From Deltaproteobacteria bacterium (lineage in GTDB: Bacteria; Myxococcota_A; Polyangia; Nannocystales; Nannocystaceae), in contig JADJEE010000001.1 in NCBI GenBank assembly GCA_016709225.1, forward strand, positions 124,001 to 188,000: a DNA stretch of 64,000 bases, in the 5' to 3' direction. Within the stretch, counting starts at the first letter, position 1. Each line of letters begins with the position of its first letter. Below the pieces are notes generated by a model. That model was not told where the DNA came from, did not search any database, and saw only the letters and a program-made list of their open reading frames with translations. Made by a program: the position numbers and the translations under genes. This document shows positions 55,166-63,739 of the stretch, in pieces.

Positions 55166-57202
55166 ATGCCCGCGGTGAACCTGGTGCGGCGCGCGATCGC
55201 GGCCGCGATCGTGCTGGTGCTCGCGGCCTGCGATCGCGCCGATGTGAAGCAGGACGGCGCGGGGCAGGGCGCCGCCGCGCCCGCGCCCGACGGCGAAGCC
55301 CGCGTCGAGGCCAGCTCGCCGGTGGCCCGTGACGCCGCGGCGGCTGCGGCCGCACCGCGCGGGCCTGCGCCGCCACCGACGGCCGCCGAGGCCGGAAGCT
55401 GTCCGACACGCGCCGCTGCCGACGTCGGCCTGATGGTCTCGCCCGAGCATCCCGTGGTCGGTGAACCGCTCACGATCGTCGCGGCAACCCTCGACGGCGA
55501 GGCCGCGCTGGCGCTGCGCATCGACGGCGCGGGCGATCCCGGCGCCGACGTGCAGGTGAGCGCGGGCGTGCCGGCGATCACCATCGCCCGCGTCGCGGCG
55601 GCGCCAGCCGGCGTGCTGGAGGTGGTGGTCGGGCGGGGTGGCACGGGTCTGGTGTGCACGCGCGTCGAGCCGCGCGCGCGCGCGCGCGTCCGCGTGCGCG
55701 AGGCCAGCGTGGCGGGTGTCTGGCCGGTGACGCGCGCGTGGGACGGTGCCGAGGAGGCGTTGTTCTCGGCGTGGGTGCGCACGCTCTTCCACGCGCCGCG
55801 CGGCGAGGAGCTGGCCCGCACCGCGCTGCACGAGCTGACCGCCGATGGCAGGCGCAACCTGCTGCACGATCACCTCGGGTGGAACGAAGACGCCGCCGAC
55901 ACCAAGGTCGGCATGTTCCTGCGGCCCGACTGCGCCGACACGCCGTACTTCCTGCGGGCCTACTACGCGTGGAAGCGCGGGCTGCCGTTCGGCTTCCGCG
56001 GCTGCTCCCGCGGGGCCCCCGGCAAGGCCCCGCGCTGCGGCAAGCTGCGCACGGTCGTCGGTCCGCCCGAGAACGCCAGCGACGGCAGCAAGCCCGGCGA
56101 ACTCGGCGTGGTGCAGAAGTACTTCCGACGCACGCTCGCGTGGGGCGTACACACCGGCAACGGACGCACGGCCTTCGGCGACGACGACACCGACTTCTAC
56201 CCCGTGGCGCTGACCCGTCGCGGACTGCGGCCCGGCGTCATCTATGCCGATCCCTACGGCCACGTGTTCGTGGTGGTGGAGCTGGTCGATCCGTCGGGCG
56301 ACGATCCCGGCATCCTCTACGCGATCGACGGGCAGCCCGACGGCAGCATCACGCGCAAGCGCTTCTGGGAGGGCAACTTCCTGTGGAACGCCGACCCCGG
56401 CCTGGGCGGCAGCGGCTTCAAGGCGTTTCGCCCGCTCGCGCAGGTCACCCGTGGCGGCGCGAGCGAGATCATCGCCATCGACGACGCCGAGCTGGCGTCG
56501 CGACCAGGCTACGGCGACGTGAGCGACGAGCAGCGCACGCTCGAGGCGAACGCATTCTACGATCGCATGGACGCGTTGGTGACCCCGGGGCCCCGCGACG
56601 CCGCGCGGGCGCTCGACGAGGCCATGCTGGCCTTGCTCGAGGCCGCGCGGGTGCGCGTGACCTCCGTCGACAACGGCGAGGCGCACTTCGCCGGCGGCGG
56701 CGGGGTCATCGCCATGCCCGCGGGCCACGCGATCTTCGAGACCACCGGCGCGTGGGAGAACTTCGCGACTCCGGCCCGCGACCTGCGGCTGCTCATCGCG
56801 ATCGATCTCGTGCTCGGTTTCGGCGACAAGGTTCGCCGCAACGCGGCCGCGTTCGCCCGCGACGGTCAGGACATGGACGCGCTGGTCGCCGCGCTCGAGC
56901 GCCAGCGCGACGCCAAGGCGGCCGATGGATCGCTCGCGTTCGAGTACACGCGCAGCGACGGCTCACGCCAGCGATTGACGCTCGCGCAGCTGATCGAGCG
57001 GCGCGCGGCGTTCGAGATGGCCTACAACCCCAACGAGTGCCCAGAGCTGCGCTGGGGCGCGGCGGCCGGCAGCGCCGAGGCGCGCACGTGCAAGCGGCGC
57101 GTGCCCGCGGAGCAGGCCCGCAAGATGAAGGCATACCGGGTGTGGTTCGCAGAGCGGCGTCGACCCGCGCGCGGCGATCCGGGCCCGGCGCTGCCGCCCT
57201 GA
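55166..57202 (+). CDS. Large lipoprotein of unknown function
   Basis: A 678-residue predicted lipoprotein. ATG 55166 is preceded by AGGTGG at a good distance and gives the signal MPAVNLVRRAIAAAIVLVLAAC. An Ala/Pro-rich linker (~25-75) precedes a beta-rich domain (~75-190). The larger C-terminal part has conserved-looking segments such as HDHLGWNEDAADTKVG, a Cys-rich GFRGCSRGAPGKAPRCGK and GVIYADPYGHVFVVVE. The last resembles the His strand of papain-like or transglutaminase folds, but no convincing Cys partner is seen. A (CG)9 tract at 55671-55688 encodes an Arg/Ala run. I do not recognise the family. Confidence 0.75.
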   Translation: MPAVNLVRRAIAAAIVLVLAACDRADVKQDGAGQGAAAPAPDGEARVEASSPVARDAAAAAAAPRGPAPPPTAAEAGSCPTRAAADVGLMVSPEHPVVGEPLTIVAATLDGEAALALRIDGAGDPGADVQVSAGVPAITIARVAAAPAGVLEVVVGRGGTGLVCTRVEPRARARVRVREASVAGVWPVTRAWDGAEEALFSAWVRTLFHAPRGEELARTALHELTADGRRNLLHDHLGWNEDAADTKVGMFLRPDCADTPYFLRAYYAWKRGLPFGFRGCSRGAPGKAPRCGKLRTVVGPPENASDGSKPGELGVVQKYFRRTLAWGVHTGNGRTAFGDDDTDFYPVALTRRGLRPGVIYADPYGHVFVVVELVDPSGDDPGILYAIDGQPDGSITRKRFWEGNFLWNADPGLGGSGFKAFRPLAQVTRGGASEIIAIDDAELASRPGYGDVSDEQRTLEANAFYDRMDALVTPGPRDAARALDEAMLALLEAARVRVTSVDNGEAHFAGGGGVIAMPAGHAIFETTGAWENFATPARDLRLLIAIDLVLGFGDKVRRNAAAFARDGQDMDALVAALERQRDAKAADGSLAFEYTRSDGSRQRLTLAQLIERRAAFEMAYNPNECPELRWGAAAGSAEARTCKRRVPAEQARKMKAYRVWFAERRRPARGDPGPALPP

Positions 57203-57302
57203 AGGCGTGGCGGTCCGCTCGCGCCCACGGCCCTTCGCCGCGGGCAACACGTTCGCGTTGACGGGCGGCGAGGGCTGCCGACACACTCGCGCTCACCACG
57301 TC

Positions 57303-57641
57303 ATGACGCCCGTCGAACAGCGCCGAACGGAGAGGATCGCGACCACGCTCGCGATCCTCGTGACCCGCGACGGCGTCGAGCATCGCGGCAGCACCATCAA
57401 CCTCAGCCTCGGCGGTGCGCTCGTGCGCGTGCAGCTGACACCGCCGCCGCACGTCGGCCAGCGCGTGCGCGTCGCGTTGACGGTGCCCACCCACGCCGCG
57501 CCGCTGGTCGCCGATGCCGAGGTGCGTTGGATCGGGCCGCTGGGCGAGTATGGTCTGCAGTTCGTGACGGGCTTTCGCGCGCGCGAGACCTGGGCGCTGG
57601 GGCAGTGGCTCGAGCGCGTGCGCAAGGGCGGCCAGGGATGA
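57303..57641 (+). CDS. PilZ-domain protein
   Basis: A 112-residue single-domain PilZ protein. The c-di-GMP-binding residues are near-canonical: the N-terminal Arg-rich turn QRRTERI (RxxxR-type) and NLSLGGALV, matching (D/N)xSxxG. It probably acts as a soluble c-di-GMP effector. ATG 57303 places the Arg motif at residues 7-12. Its stop overlaps the start of the next membrane-protein gene by 4 nt, so the signal may be relayed to that protein or to the peptidase after it. Confidence 0.88.
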   Translation: MTPVEQRRTERIATTLAILVTRDGVEHRGSTINLSLGGALVRVQLTPPPHVGQRVRVALTVPTHAAPLVADAEVRWIGPLGEYGLQFVTGFRARETWALGQWLERVRKGGQG

Positions 57642-58387
57642 TCGCGACCGTGCGCGCGGTCGCCTGCGTGACCGCGTGGCTGCAGCTGTCACCCGCTGCG
57701 GCGGCGCCCGGCGAGTCGCGTCGCTACGATGCCGGCGAGTCGGCGCCGTGGCGCGGCGAGGCGCCGAGCCCCGAGGTCGTGGCGCCAGCGCCAGCGCCGG
57801 TGGCGGACGACGGCGCGCCGGTCGTGGACGTTGCGACCGAGTCCCCGGCCGCGCCGTCGGTGCCGCCACCCACGCCGGTCGAGCGCGATGACAGCCGCAT
57901 CGCCGTCGCCATCGGCCTCGCTCCGCAGGCGCCGGGATCGGCCGCGGAACGCGACCTGCTCGATCGGCTGGATCGCAGCACCCGCGTCAGCGTCGACCCG
58001 CGCACGCAGGTGCGACGACTGCGTCCGGGGGCGGGCGATGGTCGAACCATCTGTGGTGATCACAGGGACGACCTCGTGGTGCTCATCGGTTACGTGCCGG
58101 ACCGACCCGAGCCGGTGGTGCTGGCCCACGACTGTCGCCTCGATCTGCCGTTGGGCGTGCGTGCAGCGGCCGCGGTCGACGAAGTCGGGCTCGTGGCCGC
58201 GTTGTGGGAGGAGCATGCGCAGGCGCAGCGCCAGGGCGCGAAAGAGCGCCGCGTGCGTCGCCTGCCACCCAAGGCCCGCGTGGCGATCGCCGCCGGCGTG
58301 ACCTTGGTCGTGGTCGGGGTCGCGATCGGTCTGCTGGTCGCCAACGCCTTGCGCAAGGACCAGGTCGTGCTCAAGGTTTCGCCATGA
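57638..58387 (+). CDS. Exported protein with C-terminal membrane anchor
   Basis: A 249-residue protein of unknown family. An N-terminal signal (MIATVRAVACVTAWLQL) is followed by a Pro/Ala-rich spacer and a compact acidic domain (~90-190) containing DRSTRVSVDPRTQVRRL. A C-terminal membrane span occurs at ~218-240 (VAIAAGVTLVVVGVAIGLLV) with a short cytoplasmic-like tail. It is flanked by 4-nt overlaps with the PilZ gene and the MA-type peptidase gene, forming a tight three-gene unit. Confidence 0.7.
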   Translation: MIATVRAVACVTAWLQLSPAAAAPGESRRYDAGESAPWRGEAPSPEVVAPAPAPVADDGAPVVDVATESPAAPSVPPPTPVERDDSRIAVAIGLAPQAPGSAAERDLLDRLDRSTRVSVDPRTQVRRLRPGAGDGRTICGDHRDDLVVLIGYVPDRPEPVVLAHDCRLDLPLGVRAAAAVDEVGLVAALWEEHAQAQRQGAKERRVRRLPPKARVAIAAGVTLVVVGVAIGLLVANALRKDQVVLKVSP

Positions 58388-59448
58388 GTTCGGCGTCGTC
58401 GGCCCGTCGGGGTGTGCATGCGCGAGCCCGACGAGGCCAGGGCACGGATGCCCGCGGGTGGTCGTCGCGCTCGCCGCTGTCGTGGTTGTCGTCGTGGCTG
58501 GTGGCCGTGGTCGCGGCGCTGCTGCTGTTCATCGCCGCCGGCGCCTCGACGGCGCTCGCGAGCACCGGACGCCCCGAGGGCTTCGCGGTCGAGCGCGCGT
58601 CGTCGCAGATCGTCATCGGTCGCGCGGTGCTGCAGTACGAGCCTGCGCTCGAGGACGACGCGCTCGCGCTCGCGCGCTCGATCCCCGCGTGGTGGTCCGA
58701 GGTGGAGGTCCCGCTGGCGCGCGACGTCGACGACACCGTGCGGATCGTGTTCGTCGATCACGCCGGCCGCGTCGCGGAGGCCACCGGCATGCCCCACTGG
58801 GTCGCCGGCGTGGCGCGCCCCGAGAGCGGCGAGATCGTCATCGCGCGGCACGGCCCCGACGGCAGCCCCACCGACCTCGAGCGCCTGCTCAAGCACGAGA
58901 TGGCCCACGTCGTGCTGCACCGCGCGACGGCGGGCGCCGAGCTGCCGCGGTGGTTCCACGAGGGCGTCGCCGAGAGCCTCACCGGCGGCATCAGCCTCGC
59001 CCGCGCGCAGACCTTGGCGGGGGCGGTGTTCGGTCCTGGCGTGCCGGATCTCGAGCGCCTCGAGGCGCAGTTCCACGGCAACGACGCCCCCGACGCCAGC
59101 GTGGCGTATGCCGCCGCGCGCGACCTGGTCGAGTTCATGCGTGCGCGCGACCCCGACGGCGCGACCCTGCGGCAGCTCTTCACGCAGCTGCGTCAGGGCC
59201 ACGGCTTCGAGGCCGCGGTGACGCGCTCGTTCGGCGTGCCGATGCGGGAGCTGGTGGGCGTGTGGCGCGACGGCTTGCCCGGCCGCTTCATGTGGTACCC
59301 GATGGTCGCCGGCGGTGGCGTGCCGTTCTTCTTGCTGCTGCCGCTGGTCGCGGTCGCGTGGGTGCGCCGGCGTCGGCTGGTGCGCGCGGGCTGGGCCCGG
59401 CTCGAGCAGGAAGACGCCCTCGATCGCGCGGCCTTCGGCCTGGCATGA
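58384..59448 (+). CDS. Membrane MA-type (gluzincin) metallopeptidase
   Basis: A 354-residue protein with a membrane span at ~35-58, a metallopeptidase domain with zinc motif HEMAH (171-175) and third-ligand region HEGVAE (192-197), and a second membrane span at ~305-325 followed by a basic cytoplasmic tail. The domain between would be periplasmic. It resembles peptidase MA-like proteins; substrate unknown. It is the third such peptidase encoded in this window. It is coupled by a 4-nt overlap to the anchored protein upstream and lies 12 nt before rsmD. Confidence 0.85.
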   Translation: MSSASSARRGVHARARRGQGTDARGWSSRSPLSWLSSWLVAVVAALLLFIAAGASTALASTGRPEGFAVERASSQIVIGRAVLQYEPALEDDALALARSIPAWWSEVEVPLARDVDDTVRIVFVDHAGRVAEATGMPHWVAGVARPESGEIVIARHGPDGSPTDLERLLKHEMAHVVLHRATAGAELPRWFHEGVAESLTGGISLARAQTLAGAVFGPGVPDLERLEAQFHGNDAPDASVAYAAARDLVEFMRARDPDGATLRQLFTQLRQGHGFEAAVTRSFGVPMRELVGVWRDGLPGRFMWYPMVAGGGVPFFLLLPLVAVAWVRRRRLVRAGWARLEQEDALDRAAFGLA

Positions 59449-59460
59449 TGCCGGTGCGCC

Positions 59461-60030
59461 ATGCAACGCGTCGTCGCTGGATCCCTGCGCGGGCGCAAGC
59501 TCATGACGGTGCCGACCGGGGTGCCGGGCCTGCGTCCGACCGCCTCGCGGGTGCGTGAGGCGATCTTCGATCGCATCGGCGCGGAGGTCGAGGGCACGCG
59601 CGTGCTCGATCTCTACGGTGGGTCGGGGGCGCTGTCGATCGAGGCGCTCAGCCGAGGTGCTCGCTTCGCGACGCTCTGCGAGCTCGACGAGCGCGTGGGA
59701 CGACACCTGCGCGCGCAGCTCGACGCGCTCGCGCTCGGCGACCGCAGCGAGGTGATCCGCGTGGACGCCGAGCGCTGGCTCGCGCGCGGGCCACAGCGGG
59801 AGCCCTACGATCTGGTGTTCGTCGATCCGCCGTTTGCGTCACCGCACGTGTTCGCGCCCGTGCTCGCGTCGCTGGTGCAGTGGCGGTGGTTGGCCGAGCG
59901 GGCACTGGTGGTCTGCGAGCGTGAGCGCGTGCGTGGGGCCGCACCCGCGTTCGCGCTGCCCGAGGGGGTCGTGCCCGAGACCGTCAAGATCTACGGGCAG
60001 GTGCAGGTCGAGTACCTGCGCGCGCCTTGA
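59461..60030 (+). CDS. rsmD: 16S rRNA (guanine966-N2)-methyltransferase
   Basis: A 189-residue SAM-dependent methyltransferase that modifies G966 in helix 31 of 16S rRNA. The family start RVVAGSLRGRKL is followed by RPTASRVREAIFD, the SAM motif VLDLYGGSGALSIEAL and the catalytic motif DPPF in DLVFVDPPFASP. Length and order are typical. It starts 12 nt after the MA-type peptidase gene and is probably cotranscribed. The aminotransferase gene starts 62 nt after its stop. Confidence 0.94.
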   Translation: MQRVVAGSLRGRKLMTVPTGVPGLRPTASRVREAIFDRIGAEVEGTRVLDLYGGSGALSIEALSRGARFATLCELDERVGRHLRAQLDALALGDRSEVIRVDAERWLARGPQREPYDLVFVDPPFASPHVFAPVLASLVQWRWLAERALVVCERERVRGAAPAFALPEGVVPETVKIYGQVQVEYLRAP

Positions 60031-60092
60031 CGGCGATCCGCGCTCGCGGTGCCCCAAACCCGGACGTGCGGCTGCTACCATCGTCGGCAGCC

Positions 60093-61289
60093 GTGGAAGA
60101 CTCGATTTCGCAGCGGGCCGCGTCGATCCAACCGTCCGCGACATTCGCGATGGCGGCCCGCGCGGCCGCGCTGCGGGCGGCCGGCCGCGAGGTGTTCGAC
60201 TTCTCCGCCGGTGAGCCGGACTTTCGTCCCCCCACCGCGGTGCGCGAGGCCTGTGCCCGCTTCGTACGCGAGCACGCGGTCGGTTACACGCCGGTTGCGG
60301 GCATGCCGTCGCTGCGCGAGGCCATCGCGCGCGAGCTCTCGGGCGTGCACGGGGTCGCGTTCGGGCCCGAGCGCGTGCTGGTGTCGTGCGGGGCCAAGCA
60401 CAGCATCGCGAACTTCTTGCAGGCGGTGCTCGAGCCCGGCGACGAGGTCGTGGTGCCGACGCCCGCGTGGGTCAGCTATCCGGAGATGGTGCGGCTGGCC
60501 GGTGGCGTGACGCGCATGGTCGCGGCCACGGCCGACGACGGCTGGCGGCTCGGCGCCGACGCGCTCGCCAGCGCGATCGGTCCCCGCACGCGGGTCGTGA
60601 TCCTCAACAGCCCCGGCAATCCCACCGGCTGCGGCTACCCGGCGGCGGCCGTGCGGGCACTGGGCGAGGTGGTCGCGCGGCTGGCCCCGCGGGCGTGGAT
60701 CCTCGCCGACGACATCTACCGCCGGCTCAGCTACGACGGCTTCGAGCACGCCAGCGTCGTGCGCACGCTCGACCGCGTGCACGAGCGCATCGCCATCGTC
60801 GACGGGGTCTCGAAGACCTACGCGATGACCGGCTTCCGCATCGGCTACCTGGTCGCGAGCGAGCCGGTCGTGCTGGGCGCGACCCGCATCCAGGGACAGA
60901 CCACCTCGGGGGCTGCGACGCCCTCGCAGCACGCGGCCCTGGCGGCGCTCACCGACGCCAGCGTGGACGACGAGGTCGCGGCGATGCATGTCGCGTTCAC
61001 GCGCCGACGCGCGACCATGCTGGCCGCGCTCGGGCAGGTGCCGGGGCTGCGGATGCATCCCCCCGACGGCGCCTTCTACGTGTGGATCGACGTGGGCGAG
61101 GTGCTCGCCCGCGGTGGCTTCGAGGACGACGCCGCGCTCGCGCGGTGGCTGCTCGAGGAGCACGGTGTCGCCTGCGTGCCGGGCGGCGCGTTCTTCGGCC
61201 CCGGCCACATCCGACTCAGCTACGCCACCGCCGACGACGTGATCGTCGGCGGCTGTGCCCGCCTGCGCGACGCACTCGCGCGCCGATGA
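60093..61289 (+). CDS. Aspartate aminotransferase (class I, type Ib)
   Basis: A 398-residue PLP enzyme of the AspB/AspC-Ib type. The start QRAASIQPSATFAM, then FSAGEPDF, is typical. The PLP Lys is in DGVSKTYAMTGFRIGY and the carboxylate-binding Arg near the C-terminus is in GHIRLSYA. It transfers the amino group between aspartate and 2-oxoglutarate; some relatives accept prephenate (making arogenate), which fits the DAHP synthase gene 9 nt downstream. GTG 60093 is chosen since upstream codons in the longer frame are unlike the family. Confidence 0.9.
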   Translation: MEDSISQRAASIQPSATFAMAARAAALRAAGREVFDFSAGEPDFRPPTAVREACARFVREHAVGYTPVAGMPSLREAIARELSGVHGVAFGPERVLVSCGAKHSIANFLQAVLEPGDEVVVPTPAWVSYPEMVRLAGGVTRMVAATADDGWRLGADALASAIGPRTRVVILNSPGNPTGCGYPAAAVRALGEVVARLAPRAWILADDIYRRLSYDGFEHASVVRTLDRVHERIAIVDGVSKTYAMTGFRIGYLVASEPVVLGATRIQGQTTSGAATPSQHAALAALTDASVDDEVAAMHVAFTRRRATMLAALGQVPGLRMHPPDGAFYVWIDVGEVLARGGFEDDAALARWLLEEHGVACVPGGAFFGPGHIRLSYATADDVIVGGCARLRDALARR

Positions 61290-61298
61290 GGATTCGCG

Positions 61299-62429
61299 AT
61301 GATCATCGAGTTCGAGAACGGCCGACAGGCGACCGTCGATCAGATCCGTGACCTCGCGTCGCGCTTCGGTCTCGCCATCGAGATCACCCAGCGTGCCGGG
61401 GTCTACAGCACCATCCACGTGATCGGTGACACCCGCGAGTTCGCCACCCGCGAGGGCTACCTGCGCGACCTCCCCGGCGTGCGCGCGACCTGGCGCGTGA
61501 CATCGGACTTCAAGAACATCGCGCGTGTCGTCAGCGGTGCCGACGGCAATGCCTTTCGCCGCGAGCGTCGGGTCGTCGAGGTCATGGGCCAGGACGGGCG
61601 CCCTCGGCGGTTCGGCGCCGGTCGGCACATCTTCGTGGTCGGACCCGACTCGCCGCAGACGCTCGAGCAGACCCTCGCGATCGCACGGGCAGTGCAGGCC
61701 GTGGGCGAGCGCTACGGCGTGCTCGACCGCATGATGCTGCGCGGCGGCGCGTTCAAGCCCCGCACGCGGCCGACCGACTGGCGCGGCCTGGGCATGAAGG
61801 GCATTGCGATGCTCGACCGCGCCCGCGAGGAGACCGGCATCCCCTACGTGACCGAGGTGATGGACCTCAACCTCGTGCCCGAGATCGGCGAGCACGCCGA
61901 CATGCTGCAGGTCGGCACCCGCAACGCGCAGAACTTCGACCTGCTGGAGGCGGTCGGGCGCTTCGGCAAGCCGGTCATCCTCAAGCGCGGCTTCGGCAAC
62001 GAGGTCACCGAGTGGTTCCACGCCGCCGAGTACATCGCCAACCAGGGCGACCTCGACATCGTGCTGTGCGAGCGCGGGGTCAAGACGCTGTTCACCAAGG
62101 GCGGCTACTGCCGCAACCAGCCCGACCTGAACGCGCTGAGCTTCGCGCGCCGGCAGACCATCTTGCCGATCATCTTCGACCCCAGCCACGTCACCGGCGA
62201 CCACCGACTGGTGCCCGAGAACGTGATGGCCGCGTGTGCGCACCTCGCCGACGGCACCATCACCGAGAGCCTCCACGACGAGAGCTTCCGCCGCGAGCAG
62301 CTGTGCGATGCCGGGCAGGCGATCTTGATGGATCACTACGCGCAAGTGGTCGAGGCCGTGCTCGCGTTCGAGGAGCACGTGGCGCCGAAGCTGGTGGCGC
62401 TGCTCGATGCGTTCGAGCAGCGCGGATGA
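61299..62429 (+). CDS. 3-Deoxy-7-phosphoheptulonate (DAHP) synthase, type I-beta
   Basis: A 376-residue enzyme that condenses PEP and erythrose-4-phosphate at the entry to aromatic biosynthesis. Residues ~1-70 form the ferredoxin-like regulatory domain. The barrel shows RGGAFKPRTRP, LQVGTRNAQNF, KRGF and the metal-site His in DPSHVTGDH. The usual GPCS motif reads GPDS, so the Cys metal ligand is replaced by Asp. The other expected ligands (His, Glu in TESLH, Asp in CDAGQ) are present. It could be an active variant or a diverged paralogue. Its stop overlaps the hydrolase gene by 4 nt. Confidence 0.88.
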   Translation: MIIEFENGRQATVDQIRDLASRFGLAIEITQRAGVYSTIHVIGDTREFATREGYLRDLPGVRATWRVTSDFKNIARVVSGADGNAFRRERRVVEVMGQDGRPRRFGAGRHIFVVGPDSPQTLEQTLAIARAVQAVGERYGVLDRMMLRGGAFKPRTRPTDWRGLGMKGIAMLDRAREETGIPYVTEVMDLNLVPEIGEHADMLQVGTRNAQNFDLLEAVGRFGKPVILKRGFGNEVTEWFHAAEYIANQGDLDIVLCERGVKTLFTKGGYCRNQPDLNALSFARRQTILPIIFDPSHVTGDHRLVPENVMAACAHLADGTITESLHDESFRREQLCDAGQAILMDHYAQVVEAVLAFEEHVAPKLVALLDAFEQRG

Positions 62430-63352
62430 CCGACCCGCAGTGGCCCGCGCCGCTGCGGCCCGCCTGCGGCCCGGCGGTGCCGTCGGCGACCACGCCACTG
62501 GTGCTGCCGGCTGCGACCGAGCACTGGGTGCTGCCGGAGCTGCACGCGGCCGCGGCCGGACAGGGGCCGATCGTGCTGGCGATCCCCGGGCTCGGGTGCG
62601 GCCCGCGATCGCTGGCGCCGGTCGTGACCGCGCTGGCGCGCGAGGCCCGGGTGGTGGTGGTGACGCTGGCCGGCTTCGGCGGCCTGGCGCCGATCGAGGG
62701 GCCGCTGCTGCCGCGCTTCTGTGCCGGGCTGCGCAGCTTGGTGGAGCAGCACTTGCGTGGGCCGGTGACGGTGCTCGGTCACAGCCTGGGTGGTTGGCTG
62801 GCGCTGGCGCTGGCGACCCAGCGGCTGCCGGCGTTGCGCGCCGCGATCGTGCTCGACGCGCTGCCCGCGGTCGCGGCCTTGCTCGGCGACGCCGCGGTGC
62901 CCGATGCCGCGAGCGCAGCGGCGGACCTGCAGCGGATCGCGGCGCGGCAGCGCGCGGAGCATCGGGGGCTCGACGGGGCGGGGCACCGGCGGGCCTGTCG
63001 GTCGCGGCTCGGCGCCGGCATCTCGTCGCTGGCCTTGGTCGACGCGCTGCTCGACGAGGCCTCCGCGTCCGACCCCGACGCGGTTGCCGACGCGATGGCG
63101 GAGATCCTGCTGGCGGATCTGCGCCCTGCGTGCAGGGCCATCACCGCGCCGGTGTCGTGCCTCGCCGCGGCGCAGAGCTGGCGCGATCCCGCCGCGCGCG
63201 CGCGGGCACGGGCGCACTACGTCGCGCAGTACGCCGCGATCCCGGGGGCAACGCTCGAGTGGCTCGAGCATGCGCGGCACTTCGTCGCGCTCGACGATCC
63301 CGCGCGAGTCGTGGCGCACGTCCGTGCGGTGCTCCGGGCGGTCGAACGCTAG
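62426..63352 (+). CDS. Alpha/beta hydrolase
   Basis: A 308-residue alpha/beta hydrolase with an intact nucleophile elbow GHSLGGWLALAL and a late His in EHARHFVALDDP. An Ala-rich N-terminal region precedes the first strand IVLAIPGLGCGP, which holds the oxyanion region. The cap segment is helical. Substrate is unknown. ATG 62426 overlaps the DAHP synthase stop by 4 nt, so it is cotranscribed with the aromatic pathway gene, but that does not define its function. Confidence 0.85.
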   Translation: MTDPQWPAPLRPACGPAVPSATTPLVLPAATEHWVLPELHAAAAGQGPIVLAIPGLGCGPRSLAPVVTALAREARVVVVTLAGFGGLAPIEGPLLPRFCAGLRSLVEQHLRGPVTVLGHSLGGWLALALATQRLPALRAAIVLDALPAVAALLGDAAVPDAASAAADLQRIAARQRAEHRGLDGAGHRRACRSRLGAGISSLALVDALLDEASASDPDAVADAMAEILLADLRPACRAITAPVSCLAAAQSWRDPAARARARAHYVAQYAAIPGATLEWLEHARHFVALDDPARVVAHVRAVLRAVER

Positions 63353-63437
63353 CGTCGCCACCGGTCGGATGCGCTTGCGCGGCAGCTGCGACCGTGCGAA
63401 GAGAACCGACGTGGACCGCCGGGACGAACCCGCCACC

Positions 63438-63635
63438 ATGCGCATCCGTTGCCCGACCTGTCGGCGCGAGGACGAGGTGCCGCGCGAGTTCCGTTGGCGG
63501 CCGTTCTGTTCGCGGCGCTGCAAGATCATCGACCTGGGCAACTGGCTCGACGAGGTCTATCGCATCGCGACCCCGGTGGATCCCGAGTCCGACGAGACCG
63601 CGGGCGCCCTCGCGCCAGACGACAGCGCGAACTGA
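63438..63635 (+). CDS. yacG: YacG-type zinc-binding DNA gyrase inhibitor
   Basis: A 65-residue protein with four zinc cysteines in CPTC and FCSRRCK, then IIDLGNWL, the family signature. In E. coli YacG binds GyrB and blocks gyrase; it may guard against DNA damage from gyrase poisons. The acidic C-terminal tail (DPESDETAG and onward) also fits. An upstream in-frame GTG at 63411 would add nine residues; ATG 63438 gives the usual start. Confidence 0.88.
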   Translation: MRIRCPTCRREDEVPREFRWRPFCSRRCKIIDLGNWLDEVYRIATPVDPESDETAGALAPDDSAN

Positions 63636-63739
63636 TCGCGCGCGAAGTGTCCGCGTTCGGTCCTGCGTGACGTTGCAGCCACGCAGCAGGTGCGCCGCGG
63701 GTTCAAGGGCCGCCGCGCCACGGGCGATGAACCCGGGGC

